Positions 40,301 to 46,724 of a DNA stretch of 49,815 nt are shown piece after piece (the first letter of the stretch is position 1; every line of letters starts with the position of its first letter). The notes under the pieces were generated by a model. The model saw nothing but the letters and a program-made list of their open reading frames with translations. It ran no database searches and was not told where the DNA came from. The stretch lies in contig NW_003155243.1 of the NCBI RefSeq assembly GCF_000003605.2, forward strand, positions 320,006-369,820, read 5' to 3'. The position numbers were made by a program, and so were the translations under genes. The stretch comes from Saccoglossus kowalevskii. Lineage: Eukaryota; Hemichordata; Enteropneusta; Harrimaniidae.

Positions 40301-42567
40301 ATAGTTAAAAAAAATTATCTATTTCAACCAATATTTTTGAAATTTGAAATACAGATAACTTACTCCTGTATTTGTATTTCTCTTGGTTACAGGTTGTTAT
40401 TAACAGCCGTGGTTTGAGATATTCTGTTATATTATTGTTTGGAAGTGTAGCACTTACGGTACGTAATCAACTCACTTTTAATATTTTGTTAGTCCACCAA
40501 CAGATTTATGTCTGTCCATCCAACATAATTTCTCAGACATGCCTGGACTTATTAAGTTGGCAAAAAGAGATTTTTAATCATAAAGTTGACTTGTTTTTTG
40601 TTTCGTTGACTTTTGACTGACTGGCGACCATTTTTGTTCAAAAAATACGTCATCAACCATTTTATATGTGTATCTGGTTCAGTTTCATTCAAACTTAGTA
40701 TGAACAACACACTTGATGCTGTTAGTTAAGTCAACAGAGCAGAGTTGTTCATATTGCTGATTGACCATGATCGTCCATCGACTTCAACTTTACATTTTCA
40801 ACATCTTCTTGAAAATGGCATGTCCACTTCCTGTGATGCTTGGTGTATATGCACCTTGGGGGATTTCTCTCAGATTTTGTGATGATTTCATCAAATCTCT
40901 AATTTTGATGAATATTATAGTCATTTTTGGTAAAAAGTGATATTTTCGACTTCTTGTTGAAAACTGCAAGTTCAATTGCTTTGATATTATACATATAGGT
41001 ACTACAGGTAGACCCCTCTCAGCTTTGTTAATTTTGTGATATTTTCAATTTTCTAATTTTGGGTAAAAGAAAATATTTTTAAAATGGCTAGACCAATTGC
41101 TTTGATATTATATATGTAGACACCCTGGATGGGCCTCAACAGATTTGTTGATTTTGTAATGATAGGGTCAACTTTTTTCAGCCATACAGTTGAGCCATAT
41201 CAGCCGATAGGCTGCTTATGTGTTTTGATTCAAAATGCCCAACTGATAGTTCATTGATTTTATGTTTAGTTCTTCTTACTATCACTGGACAATGGATTCG
41301 AACGCAAATGCAGCATGTTAATTAGCAATGTCACTTTCAGACAATCATCCAGGCTTTTAAAATAAGAACACTACGATCAGAATTGGACATGTCTACTATT
41401 ATTTTGAGGTGTATGAACCACTACAGCCTTTTGATAGACGTTTATAACATACATTATGCCATATATTTGTGTTTTGTTCCATACATATGAAATATGTTTC
41501 TATTTTGCTATTACAATTTGTATTTACTAAAACATATTTCTGTTTGAACTCCCAGGGAAACAGGATTATAGTTCATATCACAAAGTTTACTGTCTGGTAT
41601 ATAAGTACATGTTTGATGCACTAGTTTATCATACATAAACTTGTCAGCACCACAGTCAAAGTAATGGATGTTTGTCTGAAAGCAAAATTGCTAACTGATT
41701 AGCAAAGTTGCTTGCTAACATGCTTCATGCAGTTGTAGTAACCATTTTCACACATACCTTGACAAATTTTGTTGATAATGGTTTGACATAGACAAGATAA
41801 AGTTAGTAATTCAGATCTTTTAATGATCTAATATACATTAAATGCAACTTTTTTTTCATTTGAACATATTTATAATATTTTATATACACATGTTTTTTGT
41901 ATACCTGTTGTATGAAACGATTCGAAATTGGAAATTAATAAATACAAGAAATGTTCACAGCTTCAGAGTAGAAAGAAATTAGGAAGTGTAAAATAATCTT
42001 CTTTTATGTGTTATAATTATCTAGTTATCCTGTAAAGATATGTGAAATTAACCTAAAAATTTATCTTGCCCCAAAGACTATGTACACGCACATTAGTTTG
42101 CATGATCCAAATAGTCAACTCTTTCTGGTTGTGTAGGTGCTTAGAATACTGTATTTGTTTTATTTCAGTACATAGTATAGCATATGCACTATGATCAATA
42201 TTAATTTTAAAATAATCAATCGTTAGAGGTTCAGTGTGACTTGTAGAAACGTTGTATTTAAGTATGGCTTTCTGATATGCATTTGTGTGTACCCATGCCT
42301 ACTTATCACAAGTTTTATTATAGTTTCTCCTTTACTGTTTTTTTTATTCAGGTAAAAAAATCAATCATGACAATTATTTTATTTTATTATTTTTTTTTCT
42401 ATTCATTGATGTATTTATAGGTTGGCTGTATTCATTGCAATGGTTGGAAACTGAACAAGAAGATGGGTTTTGCTCTCATATGTGTGTATATTGTCTTCCT
42501 GGTCTTTACTGTTCTTATTGAGTTTAATGTCCTTGGATATGTTAATCCGCCAATTTGCAAGCACTGA
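1285..42567 (+). CDS. K+-dependent Na+/Ca2+ exchanger (NCKX, SLC24A3/4/5-like), 17 exons
   Basis: Spliced model of 559 aa joining 1285-1393, 13290-13366, 13870-13944, 18936-19020, 19449-19552, 22321-22421, 23010-23063, 26145-26281, 26608-26695, 31220-31316, 32660-32760, 36694-36737, 38938-39025, 39626-39819, 40155-40267, 40393-40458 and 42421-42567. All introns are GT-AG and all phases match. NCKX proteins sit in the plasma or intracellular membranes and export Ca2+ with K+ in exchange for Na+. Diagnostic parts are alpha-1 ([15 protein letters not shown], residues 97-111, then GSAVFN 131-136) and alpha-2 ([13 protein letters not shown], 429-441, then GSNIFD 463-468). Family ion-site residues (NCKX2 E188, D548, D575) correspond to E109, D441 and D468. 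D468, which sets K+ dependence in NCKX2, is kept. Residues about 202-357 form the cytosolic loop, with a basic run then an acidic run. The C-terminal half looks most like NCKX3/4, and the GWKL motif in exon 17 recalls NCKX5. Subfamily needs a tree. Confidence 0.95.
3261..3270 (+). promoter_or_regulatory. E-box / CLEAR-like site upstream of a TATA-like motif
   Basis: GTCACGTGAT contains a CACGTG E-box and matches 9 of 10 positions of the CLEAR motif GTCACGTGAC. TATATAC follows near 3314 and a small ORF begins at 3383. Together they could be an intronic promoter. A chance E-box is quite possible at this density. Confidence 0.25.
3383..3598 (+). CDS. Weak candidate: 71-aa ORF with N-terminal hydrophobic segment
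   Basis: Unrecognised ORF in NCKX intron 1. It starts [14 protein letters not shown], then a hydrophobic stretch (about residues 13-27), then a basic region ([18 protein letters not shown]) and ends TAA. It sits about 70 bp downstream of a TATA-like TATATAC. No donor compatible with exon 2 (phase 1) was identified, so it is not obviously an alternative NCKX first exon. It could be chance. Confidence 0.15.
   Translation: MIAMNSLNNKFLTGLTCTITIVLFYNLTMRQILLERRVELYRKLAKRLAVKCARHVTVVYWSKSNNCVFVM
4094..4123 (+). repeat. TGAGC microsatellite
   Basis: Five exact TGAGC units followed by TGAGA. Confidence 0.9.
5545..6092 (+). mobile_element. Foldback-type repeat, family A, apparently full length
   Basis: The ends are perfect 11-bp inverted repeats: AGCTCCGCTGT at 5545-5555 and ACAGCGGAGCT at 6082-6092. 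A second AGCGGAGCT at 5567-5575 pairs with the left end as a hairpin. The interior is about three degenerate copies of a 150-200 bp module with GACTTCTTG, ATTGCTTTGATA, GGACCTCTC and TTTTTGGTAAAAAGTGATAT. There is no protein of its own. Related copies occur at 34361-34760, 37770-38385 and 40734-41170. Confidence 0.75.
7094..7120 (+). repeat. GT dinucleotide tract
   Basis: An uninterrupted run of GT, ending in GCGCGTGT. Confidence 0.9.
9040..9240 (+). CDS. Weak candidate: 66-aa ORF with signal-peptide-like start
   Basis: Unrecognised ORF in intron 1. ATG 9040 has A at -3. The start [19 protein letters not shown] (from residue 8) looks like a signal peptide with a possible cleavage near residue 26. 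It then runs without domains to TAA. No donor with the phase needed for exon 2 is visible. It is probably fortuitous, but it has the form of a small secreted peptide. Confidence 0.12.
   Translation: MFFNHLAMKMALLSLIYIRLCVAVDATEAAALKISALTIILASRQNTSLNIEDKRFLIIDMVLIQL
13290..13366 (+). CDS. NCKX exon 2: end of extracellular N-terminus and start of TM1
   Basis: Residues 37-62. It contains [19 protein letters not shown], matching the family pattern FPxDxFxxxxRxKGxxxLH that precedes TM1. The acceptor is CTCTTTCAG and the donor TGT|GTAAGT. It enters in phase 1 and leaves in phase 0. Confidence 0.95.
13367..13869 (+). other. NCKX intron 2
   Basis: 503 bp of AT-rich sequence between matched splice sites. 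I see no other feature in it. Confidence 0.9.
13870..13944 (+). CDS. NCKX exon 3: TM1 and CDDYFVPSL motif
   Basis: Residues 63-87. It encodes [20 protein letters not shown], the highly conserved block (family ALAIVCDEYFVPAL) leading into the alpha-1 domain. Acceptor TTTGTAG, donor CTG|GTAAGA. Phase 0 at both ends. Confidence 0.96.
13945..18935 (+). other. NCKX intron 3 (5.0 kb)
   Basis: Mostly AT-rich sequence without recognised genes. It holds an AACCCTTTGAGCACCGAAGTC stretch (about 14768-14790) that may be the edge of an unidentified repeat, a G-rich tract at 16044-16067, and AT-rich inverted stretches near 17580-17630. Several short ORFs here lack any supporting signal. Confidence 0.85.
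16044..16067 (+). repeat. G-rich homopolymer tract
   Basis: GGGGCGGGGC followed by a run of 13 G. The closely spaced G runs could form a G-quadruplex. Confidence 0.85.
18936..19020 (+). CDS. NCKX exon 4: alpha-1 repeat, first half
   Basis: Residues 88-115 plus the first base of G116. It encodes [20 protein letters not shown], including E109, the equivalent of NCKX2 E188 in the cation site. Acceptor AACATTTCAG, donor ATAG|GTAAAG. Phase 0 to 1. Confidence 0.98.
19021..19448 (+). other. NCKX intron 4
   Basis: 428 bp, phase 1, splitting the G116 codon. I see nothing else in it. Confidence 0.9.
19449..19552 (+). CDS. NCKX exon 5: alpha-1 repeat, second half
   Basis: Completes G116 and encodes 117-150. 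It contains [20 protein letters not shown], with the GSAVFN motif typical of alpha-1. Acceptor TGTTGCAG, donor CAG|GTAATG. Phase 1 to 0, the same phase pattern as alpha-2 exon 15. Confidence 0.98.
19553..22320 (+). other. NCKX intron 5 (2.8 kb)
   Basis: It holds a fragment of repeat family B (20855-20925), a segment shared with intron 7 (20985-21175), a dispersed repeat with GTACA-type motifs (21290-21690), and an internal direct repeat (about 21859-21950 and 22003-22090, both around GAACTTTTA and TTATATTATT). No exon-like sequence was noted. Confidence 0.8.
20985..21175 (+). repeat. Repeat shared between introns 5 and 7 (copy 1)
   Basis: Matches 25630-25810 across about 190 bp. Shared landmarks in the same order are TTTTGGTATGTGTTCTATGT, CAATAACT.AA.C.ATTTTTAT, CATATTTGGAATCTT and TCACTATGAAAT. 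The element is unrecognised. Confidence 0.7.
22321..22421 (+). CDS. NCKX exon 6: NWWPLFRD motif and TM helix
   Basis: Residues 151-183 plus two bases of W184. It starts [18 protein letters not shown]; the WWPLFRD motif is a family hallmark. A hydrophobic helix follows. Acceptor TTTGATAG, donor TTG|GTATGT. Confidence 0.97.
22422..23009 (+). other. NCKX intron 6
   Basis: 588 bp of AT-rich sequence. No feature was recognised. The open frames on either strand lack support. Confidence 0.85.
23010..23063 (+). CDS. NCKX exon 7: last helix of the N-terminal membrane half
   Basis: W184-M201 plus two bases of K202. It encodes [19 protein letters not shown], with the WWES start conserved in the family. 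It is a short 54-nt exon with a TTTTTGACAG acceptor and a GAA|GTAAGT donor. Confidence 0.97.
23235..23545 (+). repeat. Dispersed repeat family B
   Basis: Begins ACCTTGCCCGTACCATCAAA and contains GGTATATTAAGGGAAAAA and a GTCGCCGTCGTCGTT CpG-rich stretch. A diverged fragment with the same order (ACCTTG, GTATCATCG, GGTATACAAGGAGAAAA) lies at 20855-20925. It has no coding content. The right limit is approximate. Confidence 0.55.
23731..24159. other. Assembly gap (429 N)
   Basis: A run of undetermined bases within intron 7. Its true size is unknown. Confidence 1.
24919..25185. other. GC- and CpG-rich island of unknown nature
   Basis: A sharp shift to GC- and CpG-rich sequence inside AT-rich intron DNA. 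It contains a GGTTGCAACC palindrome near 25062-25071, a CCCCCTGGGG palindromic stretch (about 24976-24985) and repeated GCGTC/GACGC words. A minus-strand frame stays open for 68 codons across it (24994-25200), and a plus frame is also partly open, so no coding call is made. It could be a SINE-like or other mobile insert. Confidence 0.6.
25630..25810 (+). repeat. Repeat shared between introns 5 and 7 (copy 2)
   Basis: Same order of landmarks as 20985-21175, beginning GCCAAGTTCTATTTTGGTAT. Diverged with small indels. Confidence 0.7.
26145..26281 (+). CDS. NCKX exon 8: start of the cytosolic loop
   Basis: Completes K202 and encodes 203-247 plus one base of V248. It begins [20 protein letters not shown], a juxtamembrane amphipathic segment followed by a strongly basic run ([13 protein letters not shown]), then a short region with two cysteines. 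This is the expected inner-face start of the large loop. Acceptor CTCTTTATAG, donor TCTG|GTAAGT. Confidence 0.95.
26282..26607 (+). other. NCKX intron 8
   Basis: 326 bp. Near 26536-26556 it carries ATATCAGCCAATCGGCTGCTT, an imperfect hairpin motif also found at about 41198-41218. Nothing else was seen. Confidence 0.85.
26608..26695 (+). CDS. NCKX exon 9: loop region
   Basis: Completes V248 and encodes 249-276 plus two bases of R277. It contains a Ser/Pro stretch ([14 protein letters not shown]), then [12 protein letters not shown]. It is low in conserved motifs, as expected for the family's variable loop. Acceptor ATTTCAG, donor GCG|GTAAGT. Phases fit both neighbours. Confidence 0.9.
26943..28514 (+). 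mobile_element. Unclassified TIR DNA element, 1.57 kb, TA-flanked
   Basis: The ends are inverted repeats matching at about 25 of 28 positions, starting TACCGTA(C/T)TTATCCGGGTA and running into GCCCA. A TA lies at each edge, consistent with a TA target duplication. A subterminal GGCAAACGCCCACCCC block occurs near both ends in the same orientation (about 26977 and 28440). No intact transposase was found. An acidic remnant frame (about 27937-28057, with [15 protein letters not shown]) and a 16-bp palindrome CGCAGTTCGAACTGCG (28376-28391) lie inside. Confidence 0.75.
28690..29390 (+). repeat. Repeat with internal 200-bp direct duplication
   Basis: About 28697-28900 and 28998-29197 are near-identical direct copies. 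Both carry AATCAGTCACAGCAAGTCAG, TGCATCAAGGTCCTAT and AACAGCCGAGAAATGCTTGA. The right part (29290-29390) is CpG-richer, with a run of CGCACG/AACGAACGCACGGAGG words. It has no coding frame of note. Confidence 0.75.
29497..30410 (+). mobile_element. TTAA-flanked TIR element, 0.9 kb
   Basis: Perfect 18-bp terminal inverted repeats: ATTAAGGTAGAGATGCAG at 29497-29514 and CTGCATCTCTACCTTAAT at 30393-30410. TTAA sits at both outer edges, which fits a piggyBac- or Kolobok-type TTAA target duplication. A TA duplication inside it cannot be excluded. No transposase is visible, so it would be non-autonomous. There is a poly-A run near the right end. Confidence 0.8.
31220..31316 (+). CDS. NCKX exon 10: SSHFPARTR motif in the loop
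   Basis: Completes R277 and encodes 278-309. It contains [19 protein letters not shown], the loop motif conserved in NCKX3/4 (family pattern HFPxRTRxRxA). Acceptor TTTTTTTCAG, donor GAA|GTAAGG. Phase 1 to 0. Confidence 0.97.
31317..32659 (+). other. NCKX intron 10 (1.3 kb)
   Basis: A dispersed repeat occupies about 31530-32310. It opens with a CCCCCTACTTGTACAAAG...GGAGGGGG inverted pair and contains several AAACTTGGTACA blocks. The rest is AT-rich, with nothing recognised. Confidence 0.75.
32660..32760 (+). CDS. NCKX exon 11: variable loop
   Basis: Residues 310-342 plus two bases of G343. The sequence is polar and His/Asp/Glu-rich ([20 protein letters not shown]), with no conserved motif. 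It is supported by the TTTTCAG acceptor, the AAAGG|GTGAGT donor and phase continuity with exons 10 and 12. The donor lies within about 10 bp of a TIR element. It could be an alternatively used exon. Confidence 0.85.
32765..34056 (+). mobile_element. TIR DNA element, 1.3 kb, abutting the exon 11 donor
   Basis: The outer 49 bp on each side are inverted copies matching at 36 of 49 positions. The best conserved part is CAGCC(A/G)GAACGCA(G/A)CCCA and an inner TTATTAGA. The interior has a 9-bp-stem hairpin, CACAGTCCC TCTA GGGACTGTG (33175-33196), and a perfect CLEAR/E-box palindrome GTCACGTGAC (33993-34002). No transposase frame and no certain target duplication were seen. Terminal CAG is compatible with hAT, but only as a guess. 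Confidence 0.65.
34361..34760 (+). repeat. Family A repeat fragment
   Basis: Starts AGAGCGGAGCTGTTCATAT and carries two or three modules with GACTTCTT, ATTGCTTTGATACTT and GACCTCT. No right terminal repeat is visible. Confidence 0.65.
34890..35290 (+). repeat. Family C repeat modules in intron 11
   Basis: Successive modules of about 115-145 bp marked by (A/T)TNCCTAATTT, CTGATTAGTTTT and TTGATACATAG. A further partial module is at about 34200-34330. The same family forms the array in intron 12. Confidence 0.65.
36694..36737 (+). CDS. NCKX exon 12: acidic micro-exon of the loop
   Basis: Completes G343 and encodes 344-357 plus one base of N358: [14 protein letters not shown]. At 44 nt it is the shortest exon. 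The acidic run before the second membrane half resembles the acidic loop end of other NCKX proteins. Acceptor TTTATATATAG, donor CCCA|GTAAGT. Phases fit. Confidence 0.88.
36842..37740 (+). repeat. Family C repeat array
   Basis: Opens with the inverted pair GACTCCC...GGGAGTC (about 36850-36884) and a GTGTGT/CTGTCTGT tract. About five degenerate modules of 120-150 bp follow, each with ACTGATATCTCAA, a GAAA(C/T)TTGG(T/C)(A/G)CATA block and ATTACCTAATTTGCATAAT. There is no coding content. A (TTCTG)n run lies near 37620-37637. Confidence 0.75.
37770..38385 (+). repeat. Family A repeat, four modules, left end lost
   Basis: Modules begin at about 37799, 37955, 38110 and 38266 (about 155-bp period). 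The right end, GTGCATTGCTAACAGCGAAG then CTAT, matches that of the intron 1 copy. It joins directly to the family C array on its left. Confidence 0.7.
38618..38671 (+). repeat. Short palindromic element, diverged copy
   Basis: TTATCTGGTCAA(A)TCAATG through GGCAGGATCAGGGTTAAAT. It matches the 64-bp element at 42934-42997 with a few changes and has lost the left arm. Confidence 0.65.
38938..39025 (+). CDS. NCKX exon 13: start of the C-terminal membrane half
   Basis: Completes N358 and encodes 359-386 plus two bases of R387. It includes [19 protein letters not shown], matching the family WPLxxxxxxTIPxCxKxRW helix. Acceptor CATTCTAG, donor CGCAG|GTATGT. Confidence 0.97.
39026..39625 (+). other. 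NCKX intron 13
   Basis: 600 bp containing a MITE (39182-39399), a poly-A run near 39140-39153 and a short AT repeat at 39396-39421. Nothing else was seen. Confidence 0.85.
39182..39399 (+). mobile_element. MITE, about 218 bp, TA-flanked
   Basis: The inverted ends ATATACTGTAAAA and TTTTACAGTATAT extend inward to TTCACTGGG / CCCAGTGAA (about 30 bp with few mismatches). TA lies at each edge, suggesting a Tc1/mariner-type TA target. There is no coding content. It lies about 230 bp before exon 14. Confidence 0.75.
39626..39819 (+). CDS. NCKX exon 14: TM helix and alpha-2 repeat, first half
   Basis: Completes R387 and encodes 388-451 plus one base of G452. It includes [20 protein letters not shown] and [21 protein letters not shown]441 corresponds to NCKX2 D548 of the cation site. 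Acceptor ACAACAG, donor CAAG|GTTAGT. This is the largest coding exon (194 nt). Confidence 0.98.
39820..40154 (+). other. NCKX intron 14
   Basis: 335 bp, phase 1, splitting the G452 codon inside alpha-2. Nothing else was seen. Confidence 0.9.
40155..40267 (+). CDS. NCKX exon 15: alpha-2 repeat, second half
   Basis: Completes G452 and encodes 453-489. It contains [21 protein letters not shown]468 is the counterpart of NCKX2 D575, the K+-dependence residue. Acceptor ACAATAG, donor ATT|GTAAGT. Phase 1 to 0. Confidence 0.98.
40393..40458 (+). CDS. NCKX exon 16: SRGL motif and TM helix
   Basis: Residues 490-511, [20 protein letters not shown] followed by LT. It matches the family INSRGLxYSVxLLxGSVALT. 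Acceptor TGGTTACAG, donor ACG|GTACGT. Phase 0 at both ends. The intron before it is only 125 bp. Confidence 0.98.
40459..42420 (+). other. NCKX intron 16 (2.0 kb)
   Basis: A dispersed repeat with a gtctgtccatcc-type stretch lies at 40480-40730, then a family A fragment at 40734-41170, then the ATATCAGCCGATAGGCTGCTT hairpin motif (about 41198-41218). The remaining 1.2 kb is AT-rich without recognised features. Confidence 0.8.
40734..41170 (+). repeat. Family A repeat fragment in intron 16
   Basis: Begins CAACAGAGCAGAGTTGTTCA and carries degenerate modules with TTTTTGGTAAAAAGTGATAT, GACTTCTTGTTGAAAACTGC and ATTGCTTTGATATTA. Confidence 0.7.
42421..42567 (+). CDS. NCKX exon 17: last helix, C-terminus and stop
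   Basis: Residues 512-559 and TGA. It encodes [20 protein letters not shown] then [21 protein letters not shown]. The family ends with a similar IEFNVF...NxPxC tail. The acceptor is GTATTTATAG. Confidence 0.98.
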   Translation, partial: VGCIHCNGWKLNKKMGFALICVYIVFLVFTVLIEFNVLGYVNPPICKH

Positions 42568-42933
42568 TCTCAGTACCTCAATGAACTTTTGAATGATTGG
42601 TGCTAGCCTGAATTCCTAATGTTCTCAAGAATTATAATGACTGATGATGGAACTGTGAAAAGTTTTCTAACACCAGTTTGGAAACACAAGTTCACTAATG
42701 CACATGTTGCCATCACCATTGAATGGATGTTTCTACAAAACTCATCAATGATTAGAGTGTTGAATTATGTGTTTATCAATTGACATGAACTCATTGGAAG
42801 GTGTAACCTCAGCAATAATTTCGGCTTTGTAATACTCAATGAGAATTACCTTGTATTATTTCTGACAATCAAGAGAAATTCAAAATAATAAGTCTGATGA
42901 TTCATTTAATTCCAACTGCTACGTTTTAAAATA

Positions 42934-42997
42934 GTTTAACCCTTATCTGGTCAAGTCAATGAAAAAGTACATATGGCTGACAGGATAAGGGTTAAAC
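42934..42997 (+). repeat. 64-bp palindromic element in the NCKX 3' UTR
   Basis: Perfect 14-bp inverted ends GTTTAACCCTTATC (42934-42947) and GATAAGGGTTAAAC (42984-42997), with a 36-bp interior containing AGTACATATGGCTGACA. In the transcript it would form a stable hairpin. A second copy lies at 38618-38671. Confidence 0.85.
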
Positions 42998-43311
42998 CTT
43001 TTCTTGTTTGGGTGGGGGTTCATATTCATGGCTGGAAGACTTTCATTTTGTTCATGGACTATTTTAAACTCGCAGAGTAATGCATTCTGGGAAGTTCTTT
43101 TTGTGCAATGATGAGAAATATTTTTTTCTTTACTGTTATTCTTGCATAGTAGAGTAAATTAGCAAAAATACCTAGCAACAAGACTCGTATGCCAATAGAA
43201 TTTCTGTTAACTTATGTTTAAATATGAATCAACAAAAATTGTGACATTTATGAACTTCTTAATGACCAATACATGTTTTGTTTTTATACATACATTTGTA
43301 TTTTTGACCTG

Positions 43312-43317
43312 AATAAA
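43312..43317 (+). terminator. Poly(A) signal AATAAA for NCKX
   Basis: First canonical hexamer after the stop codon, 745 bp downstream. Confidence 0.5.
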
Positions 43318-43689
43318 TTTGGTCAGTATTAACACTTGTGTCCTACCTCATTAGGGGGACTGGATTAAGAGTAGTTAACATTTATTAGTAAAAGTTAGTA
43401 TCAAAAATATTGTTTACTGATGCAAACCCTTAAAGGTAGCATTTCAATAGCAAGGGGCTGAATGCCTATTCCCACCATATTGGGGCTGAACTTATGACCA
43501 TATTTGATTGTTAACAGATTACGCACAAATGTATAATTAAAATTGTAGCTAGAACTTGCTCCAATTTCTTTACCTCAGCAGAGAAAGGATTTCAAATGCT
43601 CATTAAAGACAAACTTTAAAACAAGAATTTTCATAATAGTAGAAATTGTACCTTGTGTACATGCATTTCTGTAAATAATAAATAAATAT

Positions 43690-43720
43690 ATATGGATGGA
43701 TGGATGGATAGATAGATACA
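43690..43720 (+). repeat. GGAT/AGAT tetranucleotide tract
   Basis: Four ATGG-type units followed by ATAG units. Confidence 0.85.
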
Positions 43721-45540
43721 TACTAACTTAAAAAAACATTTTTTTCCTAACAAGTTTAGAAGTATGAACTTATACTCTGACAATGCTAAATCCTTAAAAA
43801 AGACTTTGCTATAATTGTTAATGAATATACCAGTGAGAAATCTCTAAAAAACACTAATAACACTTGACATATTGTTTATTTCATCATGGTATTTGTTAAT
43901 GCATGTATTAAAGCAAGTAATGCAATTTATCAACACAAATTAATTTGCACTGAAATTTCATTTTTAATTTAGCCTTTGGATGCCAAATAAACCATGAATG
44001 AGTGTGTGGTATTGTTTAATATAATTTCTAGTTGATGCTGTTCAGGAACGAACTGGTTATGATATACATTTGCAAATATGCAATGAAAATGAAAATGAAA
44101 ATAATACTAATTCACTAGCACAGATTGTTAATTGTCAGTACCAGAAAAATCATCATTCAAAATTACATGACTCAATCATACTGCATACAGTATTTAATCC
44201 AGATAAAGCAAGTGGTTGGAAATTCACCTACTTTTAGACTTCCTGATTCAGTGAATACATTCATATTTAATTTCAGATTATTTTTTGTATTTAATCTGGC
44301 TTGGTTCAGGGAAATTTGATTGTGATTTGCTCTTTCTGACCATTGCATTTGCTGTGATAGTTTAACCCCAGTGTGGGCTCCTGTCCACTCATTGACAATA
44401 AAACACAGGGTTCTTGTCATTCTGATTTACATTTAATAAAAGTAGGTTAGTACAAAACTGAAAGATTATATTATTTGTTTATTTACAAGTGTTCCTGTAA
44501 TAAAATACATGCCCAAGTTAATTTTGTATATTTACTAAACAGACCATTTACAAGATTGTTTTTTTAGAAATAGGAACCCACACATTTACGCTGAATGACA
44601 AAACCTCGCCAAAAATAATTAGTTTGTCATATTTGTTTGAAAACATTTTACATTACATGCAGTGGTTTACCAGGTGTTAAAGGTACCCTTAGCCAACAAA
44701 ATGTTGCTGCCCAATCAACATAACTTTAATTGATTGTGTATAACCAATAGACCTCATGTGTGAAGAAAAACCATGACATTTCAATATTTTTGTTAATATA
44801 TATATATATATACATACCTTAAGCATGGTGTGAATAAGATAGACACAGTGTGTTAATGTTTAAATATTTATTTTTGATATTTGATAATTAACAAATACAT
44901 TATTTGAAAGTTTGTTTATTGAGGTATGTAAATGTGTGTTTAAAAAAACAACATTGTATTGTTTAGTCTTCCAGTTGAGAAAATGTGATTTTTGTAGCTG
45001 TATATAAAAGTTAATCAATATAGTGTATATTATATAGAACAGTACTCTACCAAAGCTATACATGTAAGAGTGATTATAAAATTGTATTTTGAATTATTGT
45101 AGCTGTGCATATCCATGTCTGTGTTTTGATCACAAGACTGTTGAGATTAAGATATTTTATTGCAAAATCAAGGTTTTCCCCTTTATTAACTTTGTTTACA
45201 CATGTGAAAAAAACAATAAAAGTTGCCTGTTGGGAGAATTTAGTAAAATTGTATTTTTTTTCAGTTTTTCACAGTATCACACAGAATTGTCTACTTTTGT
45301 GTACACTGAATAAATTGAATAAATCGGCAAGGTTTGTCAGAAGAAATATGCGATGATAAATTTAAATGGTATTTAGTTTGAATGTGTGTTGCGTGTGTGT
45401 TTAGTATAAAATCCAGTATAAGCTGGAATATTCAATTTACCAATTGAAATCTAATTACAACTAACCTACAAATTACATTATTCAGTGGAATCTAAAATTG
45501 TTCATCAAGTGTGAATCACAACCACATACTATTTGACAGG

Positions 45541-45742
45541 TATTCCTTCAGCCAAGCTTTTTCTGTTCAACACGGGTATAAGTTTACCTATCCAATCCAC
45601 TGTCTGGTCTTGGGATGGAAATAATAACAATATCATGTCACAGACTGCAGAAACCCAGTCTCTTCACAGCTGGAAACTGGCTATAGGAGCTGAATTTAGG
45701 CCAGACTTTTATTATCCCTTGTTTCGCGAACTCGCCGAATGA
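45541..45742 (+). CDS. Weak candidate: 66-codon open terminal-exon-like segment
   Basis: Open frame starting after TTTGACAG (an acceptor-like site) and ending TGA at 45740-45742, with AATAAA shortly after (about 45760). The translation (GIPSAKLFLFNTGISLPIQS at its start) is not recognised, and its composition is more protein-like than the surrounding ORFs. It could be a last exon of an unknown transcript, a decayed gene, or chance. Confidence 0.15.
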
Positions 45743-46010
45743 ACAAGAGCCAAAAATGAAATAAAACAAGACATGATATGTCATGTCATAGCCCCCGCTC
45801 AGAAAAAGAATTAAAAACTTATAATGAACAAAGTTTGTGTCAGAGTGAATTAATTCATTATAAGCTGTATTAAAATTCCGTTATTAATTGTTCAGAATTG
45901 ATGTTACAATTTAAGGGGGGTGGGGTAAAAATTTATTCATTTGGCTTTTCTGAGACAATTTATAACTTGTTAAACATATAATGCGATGTGCACTTGTAAA
46001 CAATTATTAC

Positions 46011-46063
46011 CTGTCCCTGTACCAACTTTGTACAAAACTGGATGACACATATCTGAGAAAAAG
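46011..46063 (-). repeat. 53-bp exon-like block, copy 2
   Basis: Matches 48405-48457 at 43 of 53 positions with no indel, plus an identical CTGGTAAC flank. On the minus strand it is preceded by TTACCAG and followed by GTAATAA, so it has the outline of a small exon. Confidence 0.7.
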
Positions 46064-46724
46064 CTGGTAACAGCTAGAAAAAGCTTGGTTTTTTTAGATT
46101 TTTGAGGGAAAAAATGGCCTCCAAGTCGTAAAAATTTATCCAATTAAACAGGTCATGAATGACACTGCCTTCACTTGTCATTTGAAAGTTGCAACATAAT
46201 TTGTCCAGTTTTTGGCATGGACATAAATTGGCAAACATGATTTCTATGGCATTTTCAAGTTTATAGCACTCTCCATCCTGGTCTTAACAAGAACACCAGA
46301 GAGCAACAAACAAGTACAACAGGTAAAATGACATGCAAGTATGCAAATCAAATATGTTGAAGAGTCAGTGTTGTGTCTCTTTGGATAAACTTCCTTGTAC
46401 AACTGTATTCCTAATAAAAGAACACTGTCAATCACAGAACTGTTCCAGCGAAAAACTGTTTTAACATTTTAGACGGTAACAGGGCAAAGATACCGTTTGT
46501 CATACAAGTACTAGCACCAGATGAGGAACTGAGAAACTGCAATGATCCTTGGTGTACATTTATACCTGTGTCAACAACTTTACTTCCCATGTACTTCATG
46601 TACAGATCTACATGTAGTTTATGGCCCTGAATTAGTTTCAATATCTCTAAATACAGACAAGAGTACTTCTCATATGACAATGATACAAATAAAGTGCAAG
46701 AATCCTGAAAAATATTATCAAGTT

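Larger units (their letters stand above)
42568..43330 (+). other. NCKX 3' UTR (minimal estimate)
   Basis: Runs from the stop codon to just past the first AATAAA (43312-43317), which is followed by a GT-rich CTTGTGTCC stretch. More AATAAA sites occur downstream (for example near 43678, 43986 and 44398), so longer 3' UTR isoforms are possible. Confidence 0.55.
43331..46690. other. Intergenic or extended 3' UTR region
   Basis: AT-rich DNA with short tandem repeats (a GGAT/AGAT tract near 43690-43720, a GAAAAT run near 44080-44103, a TA run near 44796-44812). It also holds a weak + strand ORF (45541-45742) and an exon-like duplicated block (46011-46063). No recognised gene. Confidence 0.7.

Noticed and set aside
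46432-46680. An 82-aa minus-strand frame downstream of the candidate minus-strand gene
   Set aside because: It lies beyond the proposed poly(A) signal, and no splice or start evidence distinguishes it from chance.
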